Assembly (NCBI GenBank): GCA_037576195.1
Contig: CM075103.1
Span: 23,622,001 to 23,686,000, forward strand
Source of the DNA: Phytoseiulus persimilis
Lineage: Eukaryota; Arthropoda; Arachnida; Mesostigmata; Phytoseiidae
DNA length: 64,000 nt
Direction of reading: 5' to 3'
Shown here: in pieces, positions 49,556-63,900 of the stretch
Layout: the number at the start of each line of letters is the position of its first letter
Numbering within the stretch: the first letter of the stretch is position 1
Position numbers and translations under genes: made by a program
The notes under the pieces: model-generated
Database searches by the model: none
Seen by the model: only the letters and a program-made list of their open reading frames with translations
What the model was told of the DNA's origin: nothing

Positions 49556-52170
49556 AACCGACCGCAGCCCTACGGCTCGACTCCGAGTCAACTTGCTATC
49601 GATGTGTTAGCGTGTTTGCCGATGTTCAGTCTTTTCGGGGTTGGACTCGAAAATATTCCGAGACTCTGGCAGGGTCGCTCGCCCAGAGTTTTTCTAACAC
49701 ATATCCTAACCCGACCTACTCCAAGAGGATGAATCAACTCGGATTTGTGTTGCTCTCTCGGGTTGAGTTGTTCTCTTGTCTATTGGAGACTATGACTTGT
49801 GGCTATTGGACCCTCACTATGACTGACTCCCAAGTGTGGACTCAGAAAGATTCTGAGACTCTGGCAGGGTCGCTCGCCCAGAGTTTTTCCAACAGCAAAC
49901 CTAAATCGACCTGCTCCAAGAGGATAATTCAACTCGGATTTGTGTTGCTCTCTCGGGTTGAGTTGTTCTCTTGTCTATTGGAGACTACGACTATTGGACC
50001 CCAACTATGACTGACTCCCGAGTGTGGACTTGGGAAGCTTCCGAGACTCCCGCAGGGTCGCTCGCCCAGAGTTTCTCCAACACATGACCCAACCCGATCT
50101 ACTCTAAGAGAATGATTCAACTCGGATTTGTATCGCTCTCTCGGGTTGAGTTGTTCTCTTGTCCATAGGAGACTACAATTTGTGAGCATCGGACCTACAC
50201 TATGACTGACTCCCAAGTGTGGACTCAGAAATATTCCGAGACTCCGTCAGGGTCGCTCGCCCAGAGATTTTCTAACACATATCCTAACCCGACCTACTCC
50301 AAGAGGATGAATCAACTCGGATTTGTATTGCTCTCCCGGGTTGAGTTGTCCTCTTGTATATTTGAGACTACGACTTGTGACTATTGGACCTACACTATGA
50401 ATGACTCCCAAGTGTGGACTCAGAAAGATTCCGAGACCCTGGCAGGGTCGCTCGCCCAGACTTTTCCTGACACCAAACCTAACCCGACCTACTCCAAGAC
50501 GATGGATCAACTCGGATTTGTGTTGCTCTCTCGGGTTGAGTTGTTCTCTTGTCTATTTGAGACTGCGACTTGTGGCTATTGGACCCCCACTATGACTGAT
50601 TCCCGGAAGTTGACTTGAAAAATCCCGACCGCAGCCCTTCGGCACGACTCCGAATCGACTTGCTATCGATGTGTTAGCTTGTTCGCCGATGTTCAGTCTT
50701 TTCGAGGTTGGACTCGAAAATATTCCGAGACTCTGGCAGGGTCGCTCGCCCAGAGTTTTTCTAACACATATCCTAACCCGACCTACTCCAAGAGGATGAA
50801 TCAACTCGGATTTGTATCGCTCTCTCGGGTTGAGTAGTTCTCTTGTCCATAGGAGACTAAAACTTGTGAGTATTGGACCTACACTATCACTGACTCCCAA
50901 GTGTGGACTCAGAAAGATTCCGAGACTCTGGCAGGGTCGCTCGCCCAGAGTTTTCCTGACACCAAACCTGAATCGACCTGCCCCAGGAGGATAATTCAAC
51001 TCGGGTTTGTATTGCTCTCTCGGGTTGAGTTGTTCTCTTGTCTATTGGAGACTACGACTATTGGACCCCAACTATGACTGACTCCCAAGTGTGGACTTGG
51101 GAAGCTTCCGAGACTCCCGCAGGGTCGCTCGCCCAGAGTTTTTCTAACACATGACCCAATCCGATCTACTCCAAGAGAATGATTCAACTCGGATTTGTAT
51201 CGCTCTCTCGGGTTGAATTGTTCTCTTGTCTATTGGAGACTACGACTTGTGGCTATTGGACCCCCACTAAGACTGACTCCCAAGTGTGGACTTGAAAAAA
51301 CCCCCGACCGCAGCCCTACGGCTCGACTACAAATCAACTTGCTATCGATGTGTTAGCTTGTTTGCCGATGTTCAGTCTTTTCGAGGTTGGACTCAGAAAG
51401 ATTCCGAGACTCCGGCAGGGTCGCTAGCCCAGAGTTTTTCTAACACATATCCTAACCCGACCTACTCCAAGAGGATGAATCAACTCGGATTTGTATTGCT
51501 CTCTCGGGTTGAGTTGTTCTCTTGTATATTTGAGACTACGACTTGTGACTATTGGACCTTCACTATGACTGACTCCCAAGAGTGGACCTAGAAAGATTCC
51601 GAGACTCTGGCAGGGTCGCTCTCCCAGAGTTTTCCTGACACCAAACCTAACCGACCTACTCCGAGACGATGAATCAACTGGGATTTGTGTTGCTCTCTCG
51701 GGTTGCGTTGTTCTCTTGTCTATTGGAGACTGCGACTTGTGGCTATTGGACCCCCACTATGACTGACTCCCAAGTGTGGACGCAGAAATATTCCGAGACT
51801 CTGGCAGGGTCGCTCGCCCAGAGTTTTTCTAACACCCAACCTAACCCGACCTACTCCAAGACGATGAATCAACTCGGATTTGTGTTGCTCTCTCGGGTTG
51901 AGTTGTTCTCTTGTCTATTGGAGACTATGACTTGTGGCTATTGGACCCTCACTATGACTGATTCCGAAACGTGGACTTGAAAATAATCCCGACCGCAGCC
52001 CTACGGCTCGACTCCGAATCGACTTGCTATCGATGTGTTAGCGAGTTTGCCGATGTTCAGTCTTTTCGATGTTGAACTCAGAAAGATTCCGAGACTCTGG
52101 CAGGGTGGCTCGCCGGGAGTTTTTCTGACACATATCCTAACCCGACCTACTCCAAGAGGATGAATCAACT
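49556..52170 (+). repeat. ~195-bp satellite, block 2, forward arm
   Basis: Starts of GACTGACTCC at 49821, 50009, 50204 and 50399 give spacings of 188, 195 and 195 bp. Some units carry an extra ~110-bp module (CCGACCGCAGCCCTACGG to TCGAGGTTGGACTC), making ~300-bp composites. Orientation matches block 1 at 7629-8931. Peptides repeating NQLGFVLLSRVELFSC are translation artefacts of the repeat. Confidence 0.92.
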
Positions 52171-55100
52171 CTGGTTTTTTTCAAGTCCACACTTGGGAGT
52201 CAGTCATAGTGTAGGTCCAATGCTCACAAGTTGTAGTCTCCTATGGACAAGAGAACAACTCAACCCGAGAGAGCAACACAAATCCGAGTTGATTCATCCT
52301 CTTGGAGTAGGTCGGGTTAGGATATGTGTTAGAAAAACTCTGGGCGAGCGACCCTGCCAGAGTCTCGGAATATTTTTCAGTCCAACCTCGAAAAGACTGA
52401 ACATCGGCAAACAAGCTAACACATCGATAGCAAGTTGACTCGGAGTCGAGCCGTAGGGCTACGGTCGGTTTTTTTTTTCAAGTCCACACTTGGCACTCAG
52501 TCTTAGTGTAGGTCCAATATTCACAAGTCGTAGGCTCAAATATACAAGAGAACAACTCAAAACTCAACCCGAGGGAGCAAAACAAATCCGAGTTGATTCA
52601 TCCTCTTGGAGTAGGTCGGGTTAGGATATGTGTTAGAAGAACTCTGGGCGAGCGACCCTGCCGGAAACTCGGAATCTTTTCGAGTCCCACCTCGAAGAGA
52701 CTGGACATCGGCAAACAAGCTAACACATCGATAGCAAGACGATTCGGAGTCGAGCCGTAGGGCTGCGGTCGGGATTTTTTTCAAGTCAACATTCGGGAGT
52801 CAGTCATAGTGTAGGTCCAATGCTCACAAGTTGTAGTCTCCTATGGACAAGAGAACAACTCAACCCGAGAGAGCGATACAAATCCGAGTTGAATCATTCT
52901 CTTGGAGTAGATCGGGTTGGGTCATGTGTTGGAGAAACTCTGGGCGAGCGACCCTGCGGGAGTCTCGAAAGCTTCCCAAGTCCACACTTGGGAGTCAGTC
53001 ATAGTTGGGGTCCAATAGTCGTAGTCTCCAATAGACAAGAGAACAACTCAACCCGAGAGAGCAATACAAACCCGAGTTGAATTATCCTCTTGGAGCAGGT
53101 CGATTTAGGTTTGCTGTTGGAAAAACTCTGGGCGAGCGACCCTGCCAGAGTCTCAGAATCTTTCTGAGTCCAACCTCGAAAAGACAGAACATCGGCAAAC
53201 AAGCTAACACACCGATAGCAAGTCGATTCGTAGTCGAGCCGTAGGGCTGCGGTCGGGGTTTTTTTCGAGTTCACACTTGGGAGTCAGTCTTAGTGGGGGT
53301 CCAATAGCCACAAGTCGTAGTCTCCAATAGACAAGAGAACAACTCAACCCGAGAGAGCGATACAAATCCGAGTTGAATCATTCCCTTAGAGTAGATAGGA
53401 TTGGGTCATGTGTTAGAAAAACTCTGGGCGAGCGACCCTGCGGGAGTCTCGGAAGCTTCTCAAGTACACACTTGGGAGTCAGTCATAGTTGGGGTCCAAT
53501 AGTCGTAGTCTCCAATAGACAAGAGAACAACTCAACCCGAGGGAGCAACACAAATCCCAGTTGACTCAGGGTCTTGGAGTAGGTCGGTTAGGTTTGGTGT
53601 CAGGAAAACTCTGGGAGAGCGACCCTGCCAGAGTCTCGGAATCTTTCTGAGTTCAACATCGAGAAGACTGAACATCGGCAAACTCGCTCATACATCGATA
53701 GCAAGTCGATTCGGAGTCGAGCCGTAGGGCTGCGGTCGGGATTATTTTCAAGTCCACGTTTCGGAGTCAGTCATAGTGAGGGTCCAATGGCCACAAGTCA
53801 TAGTCTCCAATAGACAAGAGAACAACTCAACCCGAGAGAGCAACACAAATCCGAGTTGATTCATCGTCTTGGAGTAGGTCGGGTTAGGTTGGGTGTTAGA
53901 AAAACTCTGGCCGAGCGACCCTGCCAGAGTCTCGGAATATTTCTGAGTCCACACTTGGGAGTCAGTCATAGTGAGGGTCCAATAGCCACAAGTCGCAGTC
54001 TCCAATAGACAAGAGAACAACTCAACCCGAGAGAGCAACACAAATCCCAGTTGATTCATCGTCTTGGAGTAGGTCGGTTAGGTTTGGTGTCAGGAAAACT
54101 TTGGGAGAGCGACCCTGTCAGAGTCTCGGAATCTTTCTGAGTCCACACTTCGGAGTCAGTCATAGTGTAGGTCCAATGATCACAAGTCGTAGTCTCAAAT
54201 ATACAAGAGAACGACTCAACCCGAGAGAGCAAGACAAATCCGAGTTGATTCATCCTCGTGGAGTAGGTCGGGTTAGGATATGTGTTAGAAAAACTCTGGG
54301 CGAGCGACCCTGCCGGAGTCTCGGAATCTTTCTGAGTTCAACTTCGAAAAGACTGAACATCGGCAAACACGCTAACACATCGATAGCAAGTCGATTCGGA
54401 GTCGAGCCGTAGGGCTGCGTTCTGGATTCTTTTCAAGTCCACGTTTCAGAGTCAGTCATAGTGGGGGTACAATAGCCACAAGTCGTGGTCTCCAATAGAC
54501 AAGAGGAAAACTCATCCCGAGAGAGCAATACAAATACGAGTTGAATTCTTATTTTGGAGTAGGTCGGGTTGGGTCATGTGTTAGAAAAACTCTGGGCGAG
54601 CGACCCTGCCAGAGTCTCGGAATCTTTCTGAGTCCGCACTTGGGAGTCAATCATAGTGTAGGTCCAATAGTCACAAGTTGTAGTCTCCTATGGACAAGAA
54701 AACAACTCAACCCGAGAGAGCTATACAAATCCGAGTTGAATCATCGTCTCAGAGTAGGTCGGCATAGGTTAGGTGTTAGAAAAACTCTGAGCGAGCGACC
54801 CTGCCAGAGTCTCGGAATATTTCTGAGTCCACACTTGGGAGTCAGTCATAGTGTAGGTCCAATAGTCACAAGTCGTAGTCTAAAATATACAAGAGAACAA
54901 CTCAACCCGAGAGAGCAATACAAATCTGAGTTGATTCATCCTCTTGGAGTCGGTCGGGCTAGGTTATGTGTTAGAAAAACTCTCGGCGAGCCACCCTGCC
55001 GGAGTCTCGGAATCTTTCTGAGTTCACCGTCGGAAAGACTGAACATCGCCAAACATGCTAACACATCGATAGCAAGTTGACTCGGAGTCGAGCCGTAGGA

Positions 55101-58100
55101 CTGCGGTCGGGTTTTTTTTCAAGTCCACACTTGGGACTCAGTCTTAGTGTAGGTCCAATAGTCACAAGTCGTAGGCTCAAATGTACAAGAGAACAACTCA
55201 AAACTTAACCCGAGGGAGCAATACAAATCCGAGTTGATTCATCCTCTTGGAGTAGGTCGGGTTAGGATATGTGTCAGAAAAACTCCCGGCGAGCCACCCT
55301 GCCAGAGTCTCGGAATATTTTCGAGTCCAACCTCGAAAACACTGAACATCGGCAAACAAGCTAACACACCGATAGCAAGTCGATTCGGAGTCGTGCCGTG
55401 GGGCTGCGGTCGGGATTTTTTTTCAAGTCAACTTCCGGGAGTCAGTCATAGTGGGGGTCCAATAGCCACAAGTCGCAGTCTCAAATAGACAAGAGAACAA
55501 CTCAACCCGAGAGAGCAATACAAATCCGAGTTGATTCATCCTCTTGGAGTAGGTCGGGTTAGGATATGTGTTAGAAAAACTCTGGGCGAGCGACCCTGCC
55601 AGAGTCTCGGAACATTTCTGAGTCCACACTTAGGAGTCAGTGATAGTGTAGGTCCAATACTCGCAAGTTGTAGTCTCCTATGGACAAGAGAACTACTCAA
55701 CCCGAGTGAGCAATACAAATCCGAGTTGATTCATCCCCTTGGAGTAGGTCGGGTCAGGATATGTGTTAGAAAAACTCTGGGCGAGCGACCCTGCCGGAGT
55801 CTCAGAATCTTTTCGAGTCCAACCTCGAAAAGACTGAACATCGGCGAACAAGCTAACACATCGATAGCAAGTCGATTCGGACTCGTGCCGTAGGGCTGCG
55901 GTCGGGATTTTTTTCAAGTCAACTTGCGGGAGTCAGTCGTAGTGGGGGTCCAATAGCCACAAGTCGTAGTCTCCAATAGTCAAGAGAACAACTCAACCCG
56001 AGAGAGCGATACAAATCCGAGTTGAATCATTCTCTTGGAGTAGATCGGGTTGGGTCATGTGTTAGAAAAACTCTGGGCGAGCGACCCTGACGGAGTCTCG
56101 GAAGCTTCCCAGGTCCACACTTGGAAGTCAGTCATAGTTGGGGTCCAATAGTCGTAGTCTCCAACAGACAAGAGAACAACTCAACCCGAGAGAGCAATAC
56201 AAATCCGAGTTGAATTATCCTCTTGGAGCAGGCCGATTTGGGTTTGTTGTTAGAAAAACTCTGAGCGAGCGACCCTGTCAGAGTCTCGGAATCTTTCTGA
56301 GTCCACACTTTGGAGTCAGTCATAGTGTAGGTCCAATACTCACAAGATGTAGTCTCCTATTGACAAGAGAACAACTCAACCCGAGAGAGCGATACAAATC
56401 CGAGTTGATTCATCCTCTTGGAGTAGGTCGGGTTAGGATATGTGTTAGAAAAACTCTGGGCGAGCGACCCTGCCAGAGTCTCGGGATATTTTCGAGTCCA
56501 ACCTCGAAAAGACTGAACATCGGCAAACAAGCTAACACACCGATAGCAAGTCGATTCGGAGTCGTGCCGTAGGGCTGCGGTCGGGATTTTTTTCAAGTCA
56601 ACCTCCGGGAGTCAGTCATAGTGGGGGTCCAATAGCCTTAAGTCGCAGTCTCAAATAGACAAGAGAACAACTCAACCCGAGAGAGCGATACGAATCCGAG
56701 TTGAATCATTCCCTTGGAGTCGATCGGATTGGGTCATGTGTTAGAAAAACTCTGGGCGAGCGACCCTGCGGGAGTCTCGGAAGCTTCTCAAGTACACACT
56801 TGGGAGTCAGTCATAGTTGGGGTCCAATAGTCGTAGTCTCCAATAGACAAGAGAACAACTCAACCCGAGAGAGCAACACAAATCCCAGTTGATTCAGGGT
56901 CTTGGAGTAGGTCGGTTAGGTTTGGTGTCAGGAAAACTCTGGGAGAGCGACCCTGCCAGAGTCTCGGAATCTTTCTGAGTTCAACATCGAGAAGACTGAA
57001 CATCGGCAAACTCGCTCATACCTCGATAGCAAGTCGATTCGGAGTCGAGCCGTAGGGCTGCGGTCGGGATTATTTTCAAGTCCACGTTTCGGAGTCAGTC
57101 ATAGTGAGGGTCCAATAGCCACAAGTCATCGTCTCCAATAGACAAGAGAACAACTCAACCCGAGAGAGCAACACAAATCCGAGTTGATTCATCGTCTTGG
57201 AGTAGGTCGGGTTAGGTTGGGTGTTAGAAAAACTCTGGCCGAGCGACCCTGCCAGAGTCTCGGAATATTTCTGAGTCCACACTTGGGAGTCAGTCATAGT
57301 GAGGGTCCAATAGCCACAAGTCGCAGTCTCCAATAGACAAGAGAACAACTCAACCCGAGAGAGCAACACAAATCCCAGTTGATTCATCGTCTTGGAGTAG
57401 GTCGGTTAGGTTTGGTGTCAGGAAAACTCTGGGAGAGCGACCCTGCCAGAGTCTCGGAATCTTTCTGAGTCCACACTTCGGAGTCAGTCATAGTGTAGGT
57501 CCAATAGTCACAAGTCGTAGTCTCAAATATACAAGAGAACGACTCAACCCGAGAGAGCAATACAAATCCGAGTTGATTCATCCTCGTGGAGTAGGTCGGG
57601 TTAGGATATGTGTTAGAAAAACTCTGGGCGAGCGACCCTGCCGGAGTCTCGGAATCTTTCTGAGTTCAACTTCGAAAAGACTGAACATCGGCAAACACGC
57701 TAACACATCGATAGCAAGTCGATTCGGAGTCGAGCCGTAGGGCTGCGTTCTGGATTCTTTTCAAGTCCACGTTTCAGAGTCAGTCATAGTGAGGGTACAA
57801 TAGCCACAAGTCGTGGTCTCCAATAGACAAGAGGAAAACTCATCCCGAGAGAGTAATACAAATACGAGTTGAATTCTTATTTTGGAGTAGGTCGGGTTGG
57901 GTCATGTGTTAGAAAAACTCTGGGCGAGCGACCCTGCCAGAGTCTCGGAATATTTCTGAGTCCGCACTTGGGAGTCAATCATAGTGTAGGTCCAATAGTC
58001 ACAAGTTGTAGTCTCCTATGGACAAGAAAACAACTCAACCCGAGAGAGCTATACAAATCCGAGTTGAATCATCGTCTCAGAGTAGGTCGGCATAGGTTAG

Positions 58101-60491
58101 GTGTTAGAAAAACTCTGAGCGAGCGACCCTGCCAGAGTCTCGGAATATTTCTGAGTCCACACTTGGGAGTCAGTCATAGTGTAGGTCCAATAGTCACAAG
58201 TCGTAGTCTCAAATATACAAGAGAACAACTCAACCCGAGAGAGCAATACAAATCTGAGTTGATTCATCCTCTTGGAGTCGGTCGGGCTAGGTTATGTGTT
58301 AGAAAAACTCTCGGCGAGCCACCCTGCCGGAGTCTCGGAATCTTTCTGAGTTCAACATCGAAAAGACTGAACATCGCCAAACATGCTAACACATCGATAG
58401 CAAGTTGACTCGGAGTCGAGCCGTAGGACTGCGGTCGGGTTTTTTTTTCAAGTCCACACTTGGGACTCAGTCTTAGTGTAGGTCCAATAGTCACAAGTCG
58501 TAGGCTCAAATATACAAGAGAACAACTCAAAACTTAACCCGAGAGAGCGATACAAATCCGAGTTGAATCATTCTCTTGGAGTAGATCGGGTTGGGTCATG
58601 TGTTAGAAAAACTCTGGGCGAGCGACCCTGACGGAGTCTCGGAAGCTTCCCAGGTCCACACTTGGAAGTCAGTCATAGTTGGGGTCCAATAGTCGTAGTC
58701 TCCAACAGACAAGAGAACAACTCAACCCGAGAGAGCGATACAAATCCGAGTTGAATCATTCTCTTGGAGTAGATCGGGTTGGGTCATGTCTTAGAAAAAC
58801 TCTGGGCGAGCGACCCTGCCGGAGTCTCGGAATCTTTCTGAGTCCACACTTGGGACTCAGTCTTAGTGTAGGTCCAATAGTCACAAGTCGTAGGCTCAAA
58901 TATACAAGAGAACAACTCAAAACTTAACCCGAGGGAGCAATACAAATCCGAGTTGATTCATCCTCTTGGAGTAGGTCGGATTAGGATATGTGTCAGAAAA
59001 ACTCCCGGCGAGCCACCCTGCCAGAGTCTCGGAATATTTTCGAGTCCAACCTCGAAAACACTGAACATCGGCAAACAAGCTAACACACCGATAGCAAGTC
59101 GATTCGGAGTCGTGCCGTGGGGCTGCGGTCGGGATTTTTTTTCAAGTCAACTTCCGGGAGTCAGTCATAGTGGGGGTCCAATAGCCACAAGTCGCAGTCT
59201 CAAATAGACAAGAGAACAACTCAACCCGAGAGAGCAACACAAATCCGAGTCGATTCATCCTCTTGGAGTAGGTCGGGTTAGGATATGTGTTAGAAAAACT
59301 CTGGGCGAGCGACCCTGCCAGAGTCTCGGAATATTTTCGAGTCCAACCTCGAAAAGACTGAACATCGGCAAACAAGCTAACACATCGATAGCAAGTTGAC
59401 GGGGAGTCGAGCCGTAGGGCTACGGTCGGTTTTTTTTTTCAAGTCCACACTTGGGACTCAGTCTTAGTGTAGGTGCAATAGTCACAAGTCGTAGGCTCAA
59501 ATATACAAGAGAACAACTCAAAACTCAACCCGAGGGAGCAAAACAAATCCGAGTTGATTCATCCCCTTGGAGTAGGTCGGGTTAGGATATGTGTTAGAAG
59601 AACTCTGGGCGAGCGACCCTGCCGAAGACTCGGAATCTTTTCGAGTCCCACCTCGAAAAGACTTGACATCGGCAAACAAGCTAACACATCGATAGCAAGA
59701 CGATTCGGAGTCGTGCCGTAGGGCTGCGGTCGGGATTTTCTTCAAGTCAACATTCGGGAGTCAGTCTTAGTGGGGGTCCAATAGCCACAAGTCGTAGTCT
59801 CCAATAGACAAGGGAATAACTCAACCCGAGAGAGCGATACAAATCCGAGTTGAATCATTCTCTTGGAGTAGATCGGGTTGGGTCATGTGTTAGAAAAACT
59901 CTGGGCGAGCGACCCTGACGGAGTCTCGGGAGCTTCCCAGGTCCACACTTGGAAGTCAGTCATAGTTGGGGTCCAATAGTCGTAGTCTCCAACAGACAAG
60001 AGAACAACTCAACCCGAGAGAGCAATACAAATCCGAGTTGAATTATCCTCTTGGAGCAGGCCGATTTGGGTTTGTTGTTAGAAAAACTCTGGGCGAGCGA
60101 CCCTGTCAGAGTCTCGGAATCTTTCTGAGTCCACACTTTGGAGTCAGTCATAGTGTAGGTCCAATACTCACAAGATGTAGTCTCCTATTGACAAGAGAAC
60201 AACTCAACCCGAGAGAGCGATACAAATCCGAGTTGATTCATCCTCTTGGAGCAGGTCGATTTAGGTTTGCTGTTGGAAAAACTCTGGGCGAGCGACCCTG
60301 CCAGAGTCTCAGAATCTTTCTGAGTCCAACCTCGAAAAGACAGAACATCGGCAAACAAGCTAACACACCGATAGCAAGTCGATTCGTAGTCGAGCCGTAG
60401 GGCTGCGGTCGGGGTTTTTTTCGAGTTCACACTTGGGAGTCAGTCTTAGTGGGGGTCCAATAGCCACAAGTCGTAGTCTCCAATAGACAAG
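52171..60491 (-). repeat. ~195-bp satellite, block 2, reversed arm
   Basis: At ~52171 (AATCAACTC joined to TGGTTTTTTTCAAGTCCAC) the satellite flips and stays reversed to the assembly gap. It has higher-order structure: ~1.7 kb at 53373-55080 recurs at 56701-58408 (offset 3328 bp). Further shared pieces follow at offsets near 3719 and 3828. The array is therefore built from large recent duplications. Confidence 0.92.
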
Positions 60492-60965
60492 NNNNNNNNN
60501 NNNNNNNNNNNNNNNNNNNNNNNNNNNNNNNNNNNNNNNNNNNNNNNNNNNNNNNNNNNNNNNNNNNNNNNNNNNNNNNNNNNNNNNNNNNNNNNNNNNN
60601 NNNNNNNNNNNNNNNNNNNNNNNNNNNNNNNNNNNNNNNNNNNNNNNNNNNNNNNNNNNNNNNNNNNNNNNNNNNNNNNNNNNNNNNNNNNNNNNNNNNN
60701 NNNNNNNNNNNNNNNNNNNNNNNNNNNNNNNNNNNNNNNNNNNNNNNNNNNNNNNNNNNNNNNNNNNNNNNNNNNNNNNNNNNNNNNNNNNNNNNNNNNN
60801 NNNNNNNNNNNNNNNNNNNNNNNNNNNNNNNNNNNNNNNNNNNNNNNNNNNNNNNNNNNNNNNNNNNNNNNNNNNNNNNNNNNNNNNNNNNNNNNNNNNN
60901 NNNNNNNNNNNNNNNNNNNNNNNNNNNNNNNNNNNNNNNNNNNNNNNNNNNNNNNNNNNNNNNNN
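60492..60965. other. Assembly gap (474 N)
   Basis: Unknown bases between two different satellites. The true length is not known. Frames translated across it are meaningless. Confidence 1.
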
Positions 60966-63900
60966 AGCATGCCTTGGCCCAAGACTAAATTCCACAAGCA
61001 TACATCAGCTCAACGCTAAGACTAAATTTCAGAAGCATACATTAGCTCAAAGCTAAGACTAAATTTCAGAAGCATGCCTTAGCCTGAGGCGAATTTTCAG
61101 AAGCATGCCTCAGCCTAAGACTAAATTCCACAAGCATACATTAGCTCAACGCTAAGACTAAATTTCAGAAGCATGCCTCAGCCTAAGACTAAATTCCACA
61201 AGCATACATAAGCTCAACGCTAAGACTAAATTTCAGAAGCATGCCTTAACCCAAGACTAAATTCCACAAGCATACATCAGCTCAAAGCTAAGACTAAATT
61301 TCGAAAACAGCCAACCTTAGCTCAAGGCTGAGGCTAATTTTCAGAAGCATGCCTTAGCTTAAGACTAAATTCCACAAGCATACATTAGCTCAACGCTGAG
61401 ACTAAATTTCAGAAGCATACATTAGCTCAAAGCTAAGATTAAATTTCAGAAGCATGCCTTAGCCCAAGACTAAATTCCACAAGCATACATTAGCTCAACG
61501 CTAAGACCAAATTTCAGAAGCATACATTAGCTCAACGCTAAGACCAAATTTCAGAAGCATACATTAGCTCAACGCTAAGACCAAATTTCAGAAGCATACA
61601 TTAGCTCAAAGCTAACACTAAATTTCGAAAACAGCCAACCTTAGCTCAAGGCTGAGGCTAATTTTCAGAAGCATGCCGTAGCTTAACACTAAATTCCACA
61701 AGCATACATTAGCTCAACGCTAAGACTAAATTTCAGAAGCATGCCTTAGCCCGAGGCGAATTTTCAGAAGCATGCCTCAGCCTAAGACTAAATTCCACAA
61801 GCATACATTAGCTCAACGCTGAGACTAAATTTCAGAAGCATACATTAGCTCAAAGCTAAGACTAAATTTCAGAAGCATGCCTTAGCCCAAGACTAGATTC
61901 CACAAGCATACATTAGCTCAACGCTAAGACCAAATTTCAGAAGCATGCATTAGCTCAAAGCTAAGACTAAATTTCGAAAACAGCCAACCTTAGCTCAAGG
62001 CTGAGGCTAATTTTCAGAAGCATGCCTTAGCTTAAGACGAAATTCCACAAGCATACATTAGCTCAACGCTAAGACTAAATTTCAGAAGCATGCCTTAGCC
62101 TGAGGCGAATTTTCAGAAGCATGCCTCAGCCTAAGACTAAATTCCACAAGCATACATTAGCTTAAGGCTAAGACCAAATTCCAGAAGCATACATTAGCTC
62201 AAAGCTAAGACTAAATTTCAGAAGCATGCCTTAGCCCAAGACTGAATTCCACAAGCATACATTAGCTCAAAGCTAAGACTAAATTTCAGGAGCAAGCCTT
62301 AGCCTGAGGCGAATTTTCAGAAGCATGCCTCAGCCAAAGACTAAATTCCACAAGCATACATTAGCTTAAGGCTAAGACCAAATTTCAGAAGCATGCCTTA
62401 ACCCAAGACTAAATTCCACAAGCATACATCAGCTCAAAGCTAAGACTAAATTTCGAAAACAGCCAACCTTAGCTCAAGGCTGAGGCTAATTTTCAGAAGC
62501 ATGCCTTAGCTTAAGACTAAATTCCACAAGCATACATTAGCTCAACGCTGAGACTAAATTTCAGAAGCACACATTAGCTCAAAGCTAAGACTAAATTTCA
62601 GAAGCATGCCTCAGCCTAAGACTAAATTCCACAAGCATACATTAGCTCAACGCTAAGACTAAATTTCAGAAGCATACATTAGCTCAAAGCTAAGACTAAC
62701 TTTCAGAAGCATGCCTTAGCCCAAGACTAAATTCCACAAGCATACATTAGCTCAACGCTAAGACCAAATTTCAGAAGCATACATTAGCTCAACGCTAAGA
62801 CTGAATTTTCAGAAGCATGCCTTAGCCTGAGGCGAAGTTTCAGATACATGCCTCAGCCCAAGACTAAATTCCACAAGCATACATTAGCTCAAGGCTAAGA
62901 CTAAATTTCAGAAGCATGCTTTAGCCCAGGACTAAATTCCACAAGCATGCCTCAGCCTAAGACTAAATTCCACAAGCATACATCAGCTCAACGCTAAGAC
63001 TAAATTTCAGGGGCATGCCTTAGCCCAAGACTAAATTCCACAAGCATGCCTCAGCCTGAGACTAAATTCCACAAGCATACATTAGCTCAACGCTAAGACT
63101 AAATTTCAGAAGCATACATTAGCTCAAAGCTAAGACTAAATTTCAGAAGCATGCCTTAGCCCAAGACTGAGTTCCACAAGCATACATTAGCTCAACGCTA
63201 AGACCAAATTTCAGAAGCATACATTAGCTCAAAGCTAAGACCAAATTTCAGAAGCATGCCTTAGCCCAAGACTAAATTCCACAAGCATACATTAGCTCAA
63301 GGCTAAATTCCACGAGCATACATTAGCTTAAGGCTAAGACTAAATTTCAGAAGCATACATTAGCTCGAAGCTAAGACTGAATTTCAGAAGCATGCCTTAG
63401 CCCAAGACTAAATTCCACAAGCATACATCAGCTAAACGCTAAGACTAAATTTCAGAAGCATGCTTTAGCCCAAGACTAAATTCCACAAGCATACATTAGC
63501 TCAACGCTAAGACTAAATTTCAGAAGCATACATTAGCTCAAAGCTAAGACTAAATTTCAGAAGCATGCCTTAGCCCAAGACTAAATTCCACAAGCATACA
63601 TTAGCTCAACGCTAAGACCAAATTTCAGAAGCATACATTAGCTCAAAGCTAAGACCAAATTTCAGAAGCATGCCTAAGCCCAAGACTAAATTCCACAAGC
63701 ATACATTAGCTCAACGCTGAGACTAAATTTCAGAAGCATACATTAGCTCAAAGCTAAGACTAAATTTCAGAAGCATGCCTTAGCCCAAAACTAAATTCCA
63801 CAAGCATACATTAGCTCAACGCTAAGACCGAATTTCAGAAGCATACATTAGCTCAAAGCTAAGACCAAATTTCAGAAGCATGCCTTAGCCCAAGACTAAA

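Noticed and set aside
49612..60430. Many 60-180-codon frames such as NQLGFVLLSRVELFSC repeats
   Set aside because: They fall on both strands of the 195-bp satellite, repeat with it, and start and stop with unit variants.
60360..61001. Open frames spanning the N block
   Set aside because: Translated unknown bases in an assembly gap.
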